Assembly (NCBI GenBank): GCA_018000835.1
Contig: JAGNJD010000019.1
Coordinates: 1 to 39,277, forward strand
Origin: Candidatus Goldiibacteriota bacterium
GTDB taxonomy: Bacteria; Oederibacteriota; PGYV01; DSYL01
Reading direction: 5' to 3'
Length of the DNA stretch: 39,277 bases
This document shows positions 1-9,484 of this stretch, piece by piece. Every line of letters begins with the position of its first letter. Position 1 is the first letter of the stretch. The notes below the pieces were generated by a model, which made no database searches, was not told the DNA's origin, and saw only the letters and a list, made by a program, of their open reading frames with translations. The translations under genes were made by a program, and so were the position numbers.

Positions 1-144
1 CCGATTTTTAGATTCCACTCTTTTCCCTATCTTTTGTTTTTAATATTTTATTAAGAGCATCCAGCCTATCTTTATTCATTATTTTCAACCTTGCTATGTG
101 TATACCATGTCTATCCTTATTCCCAAAATAAATAAAAAAACATC

Positions 145-172
145 TTGACAAAAATAAAAAAAAATGTATAAT
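145..172 (+). promoter_or_regulatory. Sigma70-like promoter of the efflux operon
   Basis: TTGACA at 145-150 and TATAAT at 167-172 are separated by 16 bases, both perfect consensus. The predicted transcript starts near 180 and has a leader of about 115 bases before the TetR start codon. The -35 context (TCTTGACAAAAATAA) is shared with the promoter at 34355. Confidence 0.8.
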
Positions 173-230
173 TGAACTAATTTAGTCATTTGGTCATTTA
201 AATTTTATAAGAAGGTGAAAGATAAAACAT

Positions 231-248
231 ACATAAGATTGTTTATGT
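231..248. promoter_or_regulatory. Candidate TetR-type operator (inverted repeat)
   Basis: ACATAA (231-236) and TTATGT (243-248) form a perfect 6-base inverted repeat around a 6-base spacer, between the promoter and the TetR start. TetR-family dimers typically bind short palindromes near their own promoter, so autoregulation here is plausible. Two direct GTCATTT copies near 184-199 are an alternative site. Confidence 0.35.
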
Positions 249-295
249 GTTGATTACCTGGTCATAGTTGTATAAAACAATAAATGGATTATTAA

Positions 296-892
296 ATGAA
301 ACAAAAAAAATCTGAAAAAAGGAATAAAATTCTCGAATCTTCCAAAAATTTGTTTTCAAAGTATGGCTTAAAGAAAACAACAATGGAGGAAATAGCGGCA
401 AATGCAAATATAGCCAAAGGAACGATATATAATTACTACCATACAAAAGAGGAGATATTCTCGGAAGTCATTAAACTTGAAAGTGAAATTCTGCTCAGTG
501 AAATAGAAAAGAACTTAAAAAATTGTAAAACGATAAGAGAAAAAATCAGGACTTTTGTTATGACAAAAATACTGTATTACAGGGAAGCGGTCATTTTTTA
601 TGACGTAAGTCATAAGGTAATAAGTGAAATGCTTCCTGAAATTAAGCAATACAGAAACACTTATTTACATAAAGAAGTCAGGATACTTGAAAACGTTCTT
701 AAAGAAGGAATGTCATGTGACATAATAAAAAAAGGAAATAATGCACACATAATTGCAAAATCCATGGTTATCATTTTAAGAGAGTTTGAAAGCCCGTGGG
801 TTTTTGATAAGAGCAAAAGGCAGTTATGTGGAATATTAAATAACATTATGGATATTTTATTTCATGGAATTGCTGTTAAGGAGAGAAAATGA
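296..892 (+). CDS. TetR/AcrR-family transcriptional regulator
   Basis: Protein of 198 residues, usual length for the family. The N-terminal domain has the TetR helix-turn-helix at about residues 28-50 (TTMEEIAANANIAKGTIYNYY), followed by a variable helical ligand-binding domain. It is first in a five-gene efflux operon and its stop overlaps the next start by four bases (ATGA). By family knowledge it probably represses its own operon and is released by a pump substrate; the ligand cannot be read from sequence. The ATG start has only a weak ribosome site, but the HTH begins at the usual distance from it. Confidence 0.9.
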   Translation: MKQKKSEKRNKILESSKNLFSKYGLKKTTMEEIAANANIAKGTIYNYYHTKEEIFSEVIKLESEILLSEIEKNLKNCKTIREKIRTFVMTKILYYREAVIFYDVSHKVISEMLPEIKQYRNTYLHKEVRILENVLKEGMSCDIIKKGNNAHIIAKSMVIILREFESPWVFDKSKRQLCGILNNIMDILFHGIAVKERK

Positions 893-1473
893 AAAAAAAT
901 TTTTTTATTGTTATAGTAACTGTTTTAACTTTTGCAATTGCAGCCAAGGCTGATGAAACACAGAAAAAACTGACTTTCCTGCAGTTCGGACTTGATTATG
1001 CTACAGTTATTAGTCCGGAAAAGATATCTAATAACGATACGGGTGTATATGATACTCCTGCATTTAACGCAAAAGCAGGAATAGACCTTTTCAAATGGGT
1101 TGATTTATATGCTGCGGTATCTTTCTTGTTTTTTGCCGACAGTAATGATACGTCAAATCATTATACTTTTATTCCAATTCGTGGCGGAATAAGGGTAAAT
1201 GCTTTTCCTGATATAGTAATTTATCCAAGTTTGTTTTTTGAATATGGAAAATCAATTTCAAACAGACATACGGTAACCAAAACGCCGACGTCAATGACAG
1301 AATCCGATGCTCCATGGACTGGTGATTATTATAATTTTGGTTTTGGAATTAATTGGAATTCTACGGATATGACGGTTCTTACTTTAAATGTAGAAAGGCC
1401 TGCCATAAAAGAAAAAGAGAGCGGTGAAATTCATGTTCTTCAGATTGGCATGGAATGGAAAATAGATTTTTAA
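889..1473 (+). CDS. Outer-membrane beta-barrel protein of the efflux operon
   Basis: Protein of 194 residues with a clear signal peptide (Lys-Lys, hydrophobic core, probable cleavage after AKA near residue 21). The mature part has alternating hydrophobic/polar strands and ends in Phe (MEWKIDF), the typical C-terminal signature of barrels inserted by the Bam machinery. The size suggests an eight-stranded barrel. It lies between the TetR gene (4-base overlap) and the TolC-like gene, which is unusual for RND operons. I do not recognise a specific family; it could be a small porin or an accessory part of the efflux system. Confidence 0.7.
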   Translation: MKKNFFIVIVTVLTFAIAAKADETQKKLTFLQFGLDYATVISPEKISNNDTGVYDTPAFNAKAGIDLFKWVDLYAAVSFLFFADSNDTSNHYTFIPIRGGIRVNAFPDIVIYPSLFFEYGKSISNRHTVTKTPTSMTESDAPWTGDYYNFGFGINWNSTDMTVLTLNVERPAIKEKESGEIHVLQIGMEWKIDF

Positions 1474-1501
1474 TGAATAGATCATATATTAGGAGAATAG
1501 C

Positions 1502-2821
1502 ATGAAAAGAAGCATTTTTGTTTTTTTAACGATAATTATTTTTATATTTAATCTTTATGCGGATGAGAAAACAGGAGACGTGCTGGAACTTGATTTTGAT
1601 GCGTGTTATGAACTCGCAGAAAAACAAAATCCGGATTATATCAAGGCAAAATACAAACTTGTCGAAGCAGAGGCAGATTTCCAGAAAGCAGTTGGAAGTT
1701 TTGGACCTACTTTAAGTCTTATGACGGGATATCAGCCGATATATAAAGCAACGATGGTAGAAATACCTGCCGGCGTTCTGGGACCTACTGCATTGTCGTT
1801 CCCAATGGGCTCTCAGACGTATTACTCAATGCGGCTTTCCGTAACCCAGCCGGTTTTTACTTTTGGTAAATTATTTTTTGGATACAGGATGGCAACTTCC
1901 GGTTATAGAATAGCAAAAATACAATTTAAAAAAGCAGAAGAAAAATTAAAACTTGACACAATTTCTTCTTTTTATGGTGCATTAATTGCATCTGAATTGT
2001 ATAAAATAACCGATGAAGCAGCTAAAAGGACTGAGGAAATGCTTGAAATAACAAGAAAAAAATATAAAATCGGAGAGGCATCAAAACTTGACCTTTTAAT
2101 GGCAGAGGTTGAACTTGCAAATACAAAACCAAAAATAATAGATGCAAAAAATAACTTGAATATGGCGATTGATGGCTTAAAGATGACTCTTGGATTAGAC
2201 CTGAAACAGGAAATAACGTTAAAAGGAACACCAAACCTAGAAAAATATGACATTTCCTATGAGGATGCAAAAAAGATGATAGGCAAATATAATGACGATT
2301 ATGAAATGATGAAATCAGTAGCAGACCTTTACAATTCAAATTTTGCGTGGTCAATGCTGCTGCCTGATGTGGCATTAAGCGGAAATTTAAATTATCTTTC
2401 TTATGAAAAAGATTTTTCAACGTCTGCTTCAAATTGGAATAAATCATGGGACGTTACAATAGGTCTGAGATGGTCGTTTTTTAATAGTTACAGGGTAATA
2501 GCAGACGTTAAAAAGGCAATTGCAGAAGACAAAGTCCAGCACATCAATCTCGAACAAACCAGAAACGGACTTGAAGTCAAACTTAAATCTTTATACGCGA
2601 CTCTTGATGCAAATAAACAGATAATAGAAGCGGCGGACAAAACAATCAAGCAGGCAGAGGAAGGTTATAAAATGGCAAAAGAAAGTTATAAGGAAGGCAT
2701 TATAAAAAGGGATGATTTGGTAGGAGCGGAACTCGTCCTGATGCAGGCAAAAATGCAGTATTTGAATGCATTATATAAATATACTACAAATTTACAGGAA
2801 CTTAAAAATTTTATTGAATAA
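1502..2821 (+). CDS. TolC-family outer-membrane efflux protein
   Basis: Protein of 439 residues with a signal peptide (residues 1-20, ending LYA). The mature protein has two repeats of the outer-membrane-efflux fold: long Ala/Lys/Glu-rich helices (for example around residues 165-215 and 345-395) alternating with short beta segments. Length matches TolC relatives. It should form the trimeric channel taking substrates from the pump through the periplasm and outer membrane. A good ribosome site (AGGAG) precedes the ATG. The adaptor gene follows 23 bases downstream, so the tripartite system is encoded together. Confidence 0.9.
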   Translation: MKRSIFVFLTIIIFIFNLYADEKTGDVLELDFDACYELAEKQNPDYIKAKYKLVEAEADFQKAVGSFGPTLSLMTGYQPIYKATMVEIPAGVLGPTALSFPMGSQTYYSMRLSVTQPVFTFGKLFFGYRMATSGYRIAKIQFKKAEEKLKLDTISSFYGALIASELYKITDEAAKRTEEMLEITRKKYKIGEASKLDLLMAEVELANTKPKIIDAKNNLNMAIDGLKMTLGLDLKQEITLKGTPNLEKYDISYEDAKKMIGKYNDDYEMMKSVADLYNSNFAWSMLLPDVALSGNLNYLSYEKDFSTSASNWNKSWDVTIGLRWSFFNSYRVIADVKKAIAEDKVQHINLEQTRNGLEVKLKSLYATLDANKQIIEAADKTIKQAEEGYKMAKESYKEGIIKRDDLVGAELVLMQAKMQYLNALYKYTTNLQELKNFIE

Positions 2822-2844
2822 AATAACAGGAAGGAGCTAAAACT

Positions 2845-3810
2845 ATGGAAGGAAAAAATGTAATGTCAGGAACGCAGCATAATCTAAAAACTGCAAAATC
2901 AGCAGGTTCCAGAAGGGATAAGATAATAAGATGGGTTGTTATTATTGTGGCAGCGTTTGTCATTTTCAGGATAACTACCATTATAATAGGTAAAACGGTA
3001 TTAAAAGAAAAAGCAAAAGGCGATCTGCAGCCAATACTGGTTACCTCATCAGTTGCAACCAAAGGAACAATAAAGGAGATATTATATTTAAACGGAAACG
3101 TAAAGGGAAGTTCCGAAGTTCAAATATTTCCAAAGGTTCCGGGAAAATTGTATAAAGTAATAAAACAGGAAGGTGAATTTGTAAACGAAGGTGAAGTCAT
3201 AGCATTGGTTGACAGAGATACTCCTGGAACTTATGAAAAGGCACAGATAGTTGCATCAATATCAGGAACGATAGCAAAAATTTTTGCAGACGTTGGCGGA
3301 AGCGTATCGCCGATGCAACCCCTCGTTTACATTGCAAAAATGGATAAAATACTTGTAAACGTGGAAATAGCAGCGATTGACGTGCACAAAGTAAAGCCGG
3401 GTATGGAAGCAGAAATAATTCTTGACGAATATCCTGACAGAATTTTTATAGGGACAGTAAAAACCGTAAGTCAATGGCTAAATCCTGCTACACGTTCTGC
3501 ATCCGTTAAAATAGAGATTGATAATAAAGACCATCTTCTGATACCAGGTATGTATGCCAGGGTAAAAATTATAACAACAAAACATGAAAACGTAATTTAT
3601 ATTCCCGTTACAGCGGTGCTTGAAAGAGAAGGAGAAAAAGTAGTTTTTACTATAGACCAAAATTCAAGAGCAATCATAAAAAAGGTGAAAACGGGCATTG
3701 CAAACGATGATTACGTTGAAATTGAATCAGGAATTCAGGAAGGTGAAATTGTAGTAGTAAATGGAAACTATGCTCTTGTTGATAAATCCCTTGTAGAGGT
3801 GGAAAAATAA
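2845..3810 (+). CDS. RND periplasmic adaptor (membrane fusion protein), hairpin-less
   Basis: Protein of 321 residues. One N-terminal membrane segment (about 29-52) anchors it in the inner membrane. Next come two lipoyl-like halves (PGKLYKVIKQEGEFVNEGE near 97-115, and SGTIAKIFADVGGSVSPMQP near 139-158), then beta-barrel and membrane-proximal domains. In most adaptors a long alpha-helical hairpin of several dozen residues separates the two lipoyl halves; here only about 20 residues do, so the hairpin is essentially missing. The start is set by GGAAGGAG before the ATG; an internal Met seven codons in is less likely. Its stop overlaps the pump start (TAATG). Confidence 0.88.
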   Translation: MEGKNVMSGTQHNLKTAKSAGSRRDKIIRWVVIIVAAFVIFRITTIIIGKTVLKEKAKGDLQPILVTSSVATKGTIKEILYLNGNVKGSSEVQIFPKVPGKLYKVIKQEGEFVNEGEVIALVDRDTPGTYEKAQIVASISGTIAKIFADVGGSVSPMQPLVYIAKMDKILVNVEIAAIDVHKVKPGMEAEIILDEYPDRIFIGTVKTVSQWLNPATRSASVKIEIDNKDHLLIPGMYARVKIITTKHENVIYIPVTAVLEREGEKVVFTIDQNSRAIIKKVKTGIANDDYVEIESGIQEGEIVVVNGNYALVDKSLVEVEK

Positions 3811-6800
3811 TGAAAATCGTAGATTTTTCAGTAGACCGGCCGGTTGCCATATCAATGCTGTTTGCCGCTTTGTTATTTGGCGGAATAGTGGCATTTTTTG
3901 GACTTGGTCTGGATTTACTTCCTAAATTGGACTTCCCAATGCTTACAATATCAACGACGTATGAAAATGCAGGACCGGAAGACGTGGAAGAGATTGTTAC
4001 AAAGACGCTTGAAAGTGTTGCAAGCACGGCTACGAATTTGAAACACATTTATTCATCGTCACAGGCGGGGACGTCTACAATAAGACTTGAATTTGAATGG
4101 GGAACAAACCTTGATGCCGTAACAGAGGACATTCGCAGCAAAATAAGCAGGATAAAAAAATTTTTGCCGGATACGGTTGATGAACCGATAATAATAAAAT
4201 CCGACATATCAATGATGCCTGTTTTAATATACAGTATATCAGGCATAAGCGACCAGATTTACCTTAAACAATACGTAGAGGATAACATAGTGCCGGCTAT
4301 TGAACGGGTTGAAGGTGTCGGAACCGTTTTTGCTCTTGGAGGACTTACCAGAGAAATACAGGTAAGAATAGATAATAAAAGATTAAAATCATATAATTTA
4401 AGTTCAGACCAGATAACGAACATACTCAGATATCAAAACATAAATGTTTCAGGCGGTTACATTGTAAAGGGTTATACCGAATATCTCGTAAGGGTAGTTG
4501 GTGAATACAAAAACATAAATGAAATAAGAAATACAATTATAGCAAATTACGAAGGCACCCCGATTTACTTAAAAGACGTAGCAGAAGTTGTTGATACATA
4601 TAAAGATAAAAGACATTATACAAGGGTAGATGGTGAACCATCGGTATTACTCGCAGTTTCAAAACAATCAAGCAGCAATACGGTTCAGGTCATTGATCGC
4701 GTTCAAAAAGCCATGAAAGGCATGAAAAATAGATTGCCGGAGAACATAAAAATAAAAAACGTAATGAACCAGGGAGATACTATTAAGAAAACGTTATATA
4801 ATACCCTTATGAACGGGGTAGTTGGAGCAATACTTGCCATTGTTATAGTTTTTCTTTTCTTAAGAAACTGGAGGCCGACTCTGGTAATTGCACTTTCAAT
4901 TCCTATTTCTATAATTATCACATTTATAGGTCTTTATCTGATGGATTATACGTTTAATGTTTTAACCCTTGTCGGATTTGCACTTGTATCAGGTATGCTT
5001 GTGGATAATGCCGTTGTTGTCATTGAAAATACGTTTAGACATCTCGAACTGGGTAAAGGAAGAAAAGATGCTGCAAAAATAGGCGCATCAGAGGTTGGAA
5101 TAGCAATTGCTGCATCAACTCTAACTAATATATGCATATTTTTACCAATGGTTCTGGCAGGAGGCATTGCAAGTGAACTTGCAAAACCTATTGCCTTTAC
5201 AGTAACCGTTGGTCTTCTCACATCCTTATTTGTTGCGTTTACCATTGTGCCTATGGCAGCAGGAATTCTTTTTAAAAAAGAAGTAACGAAAAGTTATGAA
5301 AAAGAAGAAAAGGGTTTAATGGATAAATTTAAACAGTGGTATAAAAAACAACTTGAATGGTGTCTTACTCATAGAAAAAAGGTTTTAATTGCAACAGGAG
5401 CAATGTTTGTTATAAGTTTACTTTTAATACCTTTTCTTGGATTTGAATTTATGCCAAAGATGGATAGTCCTATGATGATTGCTCAGATTACTTTACCGGT
5501 TGGAACTTCACTTGAAGAAACAAACAGGATAGCAGGTAAACTTGAAAAAATGTTTCTGGATGTTAAGGAAAAAGAAATAGTTGCATTAACGATAGGCTCA
5601 GCAGGCGGTATGGCAGGTAGTGGAATGGGTGCATCGGACGTTAATGAAGGAATGGTAATAATGAGAATAGTTGATAAGGAAAAAAGGAAAAGGTCGGTAG
5701 ATGAAATAACGGATTCAATTCGAAAAAACATTCCAGAGATGAAAGGAGTGACGATTAATTTTCTTGACATGAGCGGAATGTCAGGTGGTGGCGGGATGTC
5801 AGGTTCAAGTGCTCCCGTCGTAATAAAAATATTTGGAGATGATCTTGATAAACTTTCAGAAATTGCAAAAAAGGTATCTACAAAAATACAAAACATAAAA
5901 GGAATAAGAGACGTGGACATGACTTATAAGGAAGGAAAACCGGAACTCGTCATAACGCCAAATAAAGAAAAAGCATCTTTGTTTGGACTTACAACCGGGC
6001 AGATTAGTGCTGCTGTTATTGCAGCCAAAGCAGGGGTAACGGCAACACGGTACCGTGAGGCAGGTAAAGACATAGACATAAAAGTCCGTTTTAAAGATGA
6101 AGATGCAGATACTGTTCATGCCCTTGAAAACATAATGATAACCACCCCATATAGAACCCAGGTTATGCTAAAACAACTCGTAAATATTTCATATAAAAAA
6201 GGACCGGTAGTGATATCACGAGAAGATAAGAAAAGGATAATATCGGTTACGACAAATATTATAGGAAGAGACATTGGAAGCATAATGAACGACGTAAAAG
6301 CAGCACTGAAAGACGTTAAACTGGAATCAGGATATTTTATAGAATATGGCGGCAGTTATACGCAGATGCAGGAGTCCATGATTTCGCTTCTTGAAGCATT
6401 TTTTGCATCTCTTGTCCTGATTTATATGATTATGGCGGCACTATACGAATCATTTACAACTCCGTTTGTAATACTGTTTACGATTCCACTTGGATTGATT
6501 GGCGTTGTCCTTGGACTTTTTGTATTTGGAATGACAGTATCTACTCTTTCTTTTATGGGGCTCATTATTCTGGCGGGCGTAGTCGTAAATAACGGCATAA
6601 TTATGCTTGATTACGTAGGACAGTTAAGAAAACGTGGTATGGAAAAACACCAGGCACTTATTCAGGGCGCACTTACAAGAGTAAGGCCGATATTTATAAC
6701 GTCTTTTACGGTAGTTTTAGGCGTTATTCCAATGGCTTTTTCCCATTCACAGGGCTCTGAATTAAGGGCACCTATTGGTGCATCCGTAGGAATAGGATTA

Positions 6801-6920
6801 TTATTTGCTACTTTTTTAACTTTGATTATCATTCCGGTAATTTATAGTGTTCTTGACAGCATTTCTTTTAAGGTTAAAAATAAAACCAAAAAAGTGCTTC
6901 ATGGCGAGGAACAAAAATAA
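3810..6920 (+). CDS. RND-family efflux pump (AcrB-type inner-membrane transporter)
   Basis: Protein of 1036 residues, the normal length of the hydrophobe/amphiphile efflux class. It begins with the first membrane helix and shows the usual two-fold repeat: six membrane helices and a large periplasmic loop in each half. Recognisable segments are the early periplasmic motif (FEWGTNLDAVTEDIRSKI) and the TM4 motif GMLVDNAVVVIENTFRH near residues 396-412, where one of the two proton-relay Asp of AcrB is Asn. The second-half loop has an unusual Gly/Met/Ser-rich stretch near 598-612 and 653-668. It should use the proton gradient to export substrates via the adaptor and TolC-like channel. Confidence 0.93.
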   Translation: MKIVDFSVDRPVAISMLFAALLFGGIVAFFGLGLDLLPKLDFPMLTISTTYENAGPEDVEEIVTKTLESVASTATNLKHIYSSSQAGTSTIRLEFEWGTNLDAVTEDIRSKISRIKKFLPDTVDEPIIIKSDISMMPVLIYSISGISDQIYLKQYVEDNIVPAIERVEGVGTVFALGGLTREIQVRIDNKRLKSYNLSSDQITNILRYQNINVSGGYIVKGYTEYLVRVVGEYKNINEIRNTIIANYEGTPIYLKDVAEVVDTYKDKRHYTRVDGEPSVLLAVSKQSSSNTVQVIDRVQKAMKGMKNRLPENIKIKNVMNQGDTIKKTLYNTLMNGVVGAILAIVIVFLFLRNWRPTLVIALSIPISIIITFIGLYLMDYTFNVLTLVGFALVSGMLVDNAVVVIENTFRHLELGKGRKDAAKIGASEVGIAIAASTLTNICIFLPMVLAGGIASELAKPIAFTVTVGLLTSLFVAFTIVPMAAGILFKKEVTKSYEKEEKGLMDKFKQWYKKQLEWCLTHRKKVLIATGAMFVISLLLIPFLGFEFMPKMDSPMMIAQITLPVGTSLEETNRIAGKLEKMFLDVKEKEIVALTIGSAGGMAGSGMGASDVNEGMVIMRIVDKEKRKRSVDEITDSIRKNIPEMKGVTINFLDMSGMSGGGGMSGSSAPVVIKIFGDDLDKLSEIAKKVSTKIQNIKGIRDVDMTYKEGKPELVITPNKEKASLFGLTTGQISAAVIAAKAGVTATRYREAGKDIDIKVRFKDEDADTVHALENIMITTPYRTQVMLKQLVNISYKKGPVVISREDKKRIISVTTNIIGRDIGSIMNDVKAALKDVKLESGYFIEYGGSYTQMQESMISLLEAFFASLVLIYMIMAALYESFTTPFVILFTIPLGLIGVVLGLFVFGMTVSTLSFMGLIILAGVVVNNGIIMLDYVGQLRKRGMEKHQALIQGALTRVRPIFITSFTVVLGVIPMAFSHSQGSELRAPIGASVGIGLLFATFLTLIIIPVIYSVLDSISFKVKNKTKKVLHGEEQK

Positions 6921-6946
6921 CGAAGATTTTTAAACGTAAACACTTT

Positions 6947-6986
6947 ATAGAGACGGGTTATAAAAACCCGTCTCTATGTCTTTTTA
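6947..6986 (+). terminator. Strong Rho-independent terminator after the efflux operon
   Basis: A perfect 13-bp stem, ATAGAGACGGGTT (6947-6959) with its complement at 6965-6977, has a 5-base loop and is followed by GTCTTTTT. It ends the five-gene efflux operon. Confidence 0.9.
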
Positions 6987-7043
6987 TCCGGAAATAAATC
7001 AATTTTTACTCTGAATTACAGGCCTGGCCGGATTAAAAAGTGT

Positions 7044-7071
7044 TTGACTTTTATGTTCCCTTATGTTTAAA
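7044..7071 (+). promoter_or_regulatory. Possible promoter for the 7105 gene
   Basis: TTGACT (7044-7049) and TTTAAA (7066-7071) are 16 bases apart, directly after the upstream terminator and 33 bases before the predicted start. The -10 is weak. Confidence 0.4.
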
Positions 7072-7104
7072 TTATTATACCTTTTTTATCAGGAGGAAAA
7101 TGAG

Positions 7105-7590
7105 ATGAAAAAGATAATAACAATAATTATTTTTATGTGTTTTTCAGCCATACTTTATGCACAATCTTCCGAAGTTATCATTGATGAAACTATTCTTGAA
7201 CCCAAAGATCCTATTTTATCAACCGTTATTGCAATAGGCCCCGGATTACTGATTCATGGTTTCGGGCAATTTTATACGGAAAATTTCAGAATGGGATTGA
7301 CTTTTTTATCAATTGAAATCGTTTCTCTTATAACTATAGGCGTTGGCTGCATAGAACGTTCAAGCCCGTCAACTTTTACTACGGTAGGCGGCAACATAGA
7401 TGAGGTAAAACATGCAGGCTCAATTGTAATTGCCGCTGGCATAACCGGTTTTATTGCAACGTGGCTTGCTGACATTGCCCTGGCAGGAAGGTCTGCGGAG
7501 CAATACAACATAGAACATAATCTTAAATTTAGACTTCAAGAAGAATCAAACAATTTAGTTCCTGGTTTAATGTATACGTATAATTTTTAA
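7105..7590 (+). CDS. Small secreted membrane-associated protein, unknown function
   Basis: Starting at the ATG at 7105, preceded by AGGAGGA, gives 161 residues; the upstream in-frame ATG at 7063 would spoil the signal peptide. Residues 1-19 are a signal peptide ending LYAQ. The mature part has two hydrophobic, Gly-rich segments (IAIGPGLLIHGFGQFYTENFRMG near 47-69 and SIVIAAGITGFIATWLADIALAG near 107-129) and ends in Phe (YTYNF). I do not recognise a family. The PGxxxxGxGxFY segment resembles short membrane proteins with a P-G-L-G-Q-F-Y-like motif. It resembles the products of 9485 and 10227 in layout. Confidence 0.6.
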   Translation: MKKIITIIIFMCFSAILYAQSSEVIIDETILEPKDPILSTVIAIGPGLLIHGFGQFYTENFRMGLTFLSIEIVSLITIGVGCIERSSPSTFTTVGGNIDEVKHAGSIVIAAGITGFIATWLADIALAGRSAEQYNIEHNLKFRLQEESNNLVPGLMYTYNF

Positions 7591-7634
7591 ATTTCAATTT
7601 TTAAATCCAAATTTTAAACTTTGCGGGGTTTTCA

Positions 7635-9398
7635 ATGCTTAAGAGAACTTTATATTGTGGTGACGTTACTGAAAAATACACGGAATGTGAAGTTGTTATC
7701 AACGGCTGGCTTGCGACAAGAAGGGACCATGGTGGAATAATATTTTATGATGTCCGTGATAAAAGCGGCATTGTGCAGGTCGTATTTGACCCGGAATTAA
7801 ACAGGGATTTACATGAAAAAGCGCATAAATTACGTAGTGAATACGTTCTGGGAGTAAAGGGGAAAGTCAGAAAAAGACCGGCGGGAACCGAAAACACGAA
7901 ATTAAAGACTGGTTTGGTTGAAATAGTCGTTCAGGAAATGGAAATTTTTAACGAGGCAAAAACTACTCCTTTTTTGATTGAAGACGATACCGACGTTTCG
8001 GAAGAAATAAGATTAAAATATCGTTATCTTGATTTAAGAAGGCCGAAAGTATTAAAAAATCTTTTGATACGAAACGCCGTGTGTGATACGGCAAGACGGT
8101 ATTTAAATGAAAATAATTTTATTGAAGTTGAGACGCCGTTTTTAATCAAGTCCACGCCGGAAGGCGCAAGGGATTTTCTGGTCCCATCAAGAATAAATCC
8201 CGGACAATTTTATGCATTGCCGCAATCCCCACAGACCTTAAAACAAATATTGATGGTTGCCGGCATTGACAGATATTATCAGATTGTGAGATGTTTCAGG
8301 GACGAGGATTTAAGGGCGGACAGACAGCCTGAGTTTACCCAGATAGACGTTGAAATGTCTTTTATCGAAGAGGAAGACGTTATGGCCGTATCAGAGGGAC
8401 TTATAAAGGAGATTTTTTCAAAAGCACTTGGCTTAAAGTTTGACAAACCATTTCAAAGAATGACTTATAATCAGGCGATGGAGGAATACGGAACAGATAA
8501 ACCGGATACGCGGTTTGAACTAAAACATAAAAACGTTACTGAAATTTTTAAAAATTCGGAATTCAGGGTTTTTTCACAGGTTATTGAAAGCGGCGGAATA
8601 GTAAAGTCAATTAATTTTAAAGGCGGCGGGGAAAAATTATCCAGAAAAGAAATAGACGACCTTGTGGCATTTGCCATCAAACAGGGCGCATCAGGTATGG
8701 CGTGGATAAGATATACGGATAAACCCGAATCTCCCATAATAAAATTTGTTTCAGAAGACAGATTACAAAAGTTGTCGCAGGTTATGGATGCAAAAAAAGG
8801 CGACATCCTTTTTTTTATTGCAGACAAAGAAAACAATGCAAATGAAATATTAAGCAGAGTCAGATTACACGTTGCAAAAACGTATAATCTTATCCCTGAT
8901 GGATTATTGAATTTTACATGGGTGATTGAATGCGCTCTTTTTGCGTGGAATGAAGAGGAAAAAAGATTTGATTCAAATCATCATCCGTTTACGTCGGTCA
9001 TGGACGAGGATGAAAAATACCTTGAAACGGACCCTTTAAAATGTCGTGCAAAAGCGTATGACCTTGTTTTAAACGGCGTTGAAATAGGCGGCGGTTCAAT
9101 AAGAATACATAAAAAAGAAATGCAGTCAAAAATTTTTGATTTGTTAAAGATAAGCCCGGAAGATGCACAAAAAAAATTTGGATTCCTTCTTGAAGCATTT
9201 GAATACGGAGCACCACCGCACGGCGGACTTGCGTTTGGGCTTGATCGTCTTGTCATGATAATTACCGGAAGTCAGTCCATAAGAGACGTAATTGCTTTTC
9301 CAAAGACACAGCGCGGCCAGTGTTTGCTAACCGATGCACCGTCGGAGGTTGACCCAAAACAACTGAAAGAATTAAGAATAAAACCAGATTTACAATGA
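7635..9398 (+). CDS. aspS: Aspartyl-tRNA synthetase
   Basis: Protein of 587 residues, the bacterial AspRS length. Domains in order: N-terminal OB-fold anticodon-binding domain ([14 protein letters not shown] near 22-35), class II catalytic core with motif 2 ([18 protein letters not shown] near 221-238), the bacterial-type GAD insertion (about 310-420), and motif 3 ([11 protein letters not shown] near 533-543). It charges tRNA-Asp with aspartate in the cytoplasm. Whether it also charges tRNA-Asn cannot be decided here. The upstream gap is only 44 bases and shows no clear promoter or strong ribosome site. Confidence 0.97.
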   Translation: MLKRTLYCGDVTEKYTECEVVINGWLATRRDHGGIIFYDVRDKSGIVQVVFDPELNRDLHEKAHKLRSEYVLGVKGKVRKRPAGTENTKLKTGLVEIVVQEMEIFNEAKTTPFLIEDDTDVSEEIRLKYRYLDLRRPKVLKNLLIRNAVCDTARRYLNENNFIEVETPFLIKSTPEGARDFLVPSRINPGQFYALPQSPQTLKQILMVAGIDRYYQIVRCFRDEDLRADRQPEFTQIDVEMSFIEEEDVMAVSEGLIKEIFSKALGLKFDKPFQRMTYNQAMEEYGTDKPDTRFELKHKNVTEIFKNSEFRVFSQVIESGGIVKSINFKGGGEKLSRKEIDDLVAFAIKQGASGMAWIRYTDKPESPIIKFVSEDRLQKLSQVMDAKKGDILFFIADKENNANEILSRVRLHVAKTYNLIPDGLLNFTWVIECALFAWNEEEKRFDSNHHPFTSVMDEDEKYLETDPLKCRAKAYDLVLNGVEIGGGSIRIHKKEMQSKIFDLLKISPEDAQKKFGFLLEAFEYGAPPHGGLAFGLDRLVMIITGSQSIRDVIAFPKTQRGQCLLTDAPSEVDPKQLKELRIKPDLQ

Positions 9399-9420
9399 TA
9401 GATTTTACCGCTTAAATTGC

Positions 9421-9449
9421 TTGACAATAAATGTATATAATGTTATTAT
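9421..9449 (+). promoter_or_regulatory. Sigma70-like promoter after aspS
   Basis: TTGACA (9421-9426) and TATTAT (9444-9449) are 17 bases apart and lie 35 bases before the start of the next gene. A nearer TATAAT at 9436 is too close to this -35. Confidence 0.65.
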
Positions 9450-9484
9450 TTATTTAAAAAGAAAAATTCTAAAATGGGTGTAAT

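Larger units (their letters stand above)
1..295. other. Intergenic leader region upstream of the efflux operon
   Basis: No convincing complete gene is present. On the minus strand a frame is open from about position 180 down to a stop at 8-10 and reads like protein near its end (it includes YFGNKDRHG and KDRLDALNKILK). It has no proper start, and its 5' part lies under the plus-strand promoter at 145-172. It may be the tail of a decayed gene or chance. The rest is an AT-rich promoter and leader for the TetR gene. Confidence 0.4.

Noticed and set aside
8..180. Minus-strand protein-like tail at the window start
   Set aside because: It has no start codon in a plausible position and overlaps a strong promoter; at most a gene remnant, so it is only described with the leader region.
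2022..2447. Long antisense frame inside the TolC-like gene (and similar antisense frames elsewhere)
   Set aside because: They lie wholly opposite well-supported genes, have no ribosome sites and show no domain patterns.
5590..5800. Gly/Met-rich segment of the RND pump as a metal-binding insertion
   Set aside because: Similar Gly/Ser-rich loops occur in ordinary RND pumps, and no His/Cys metal motif accompanies it.
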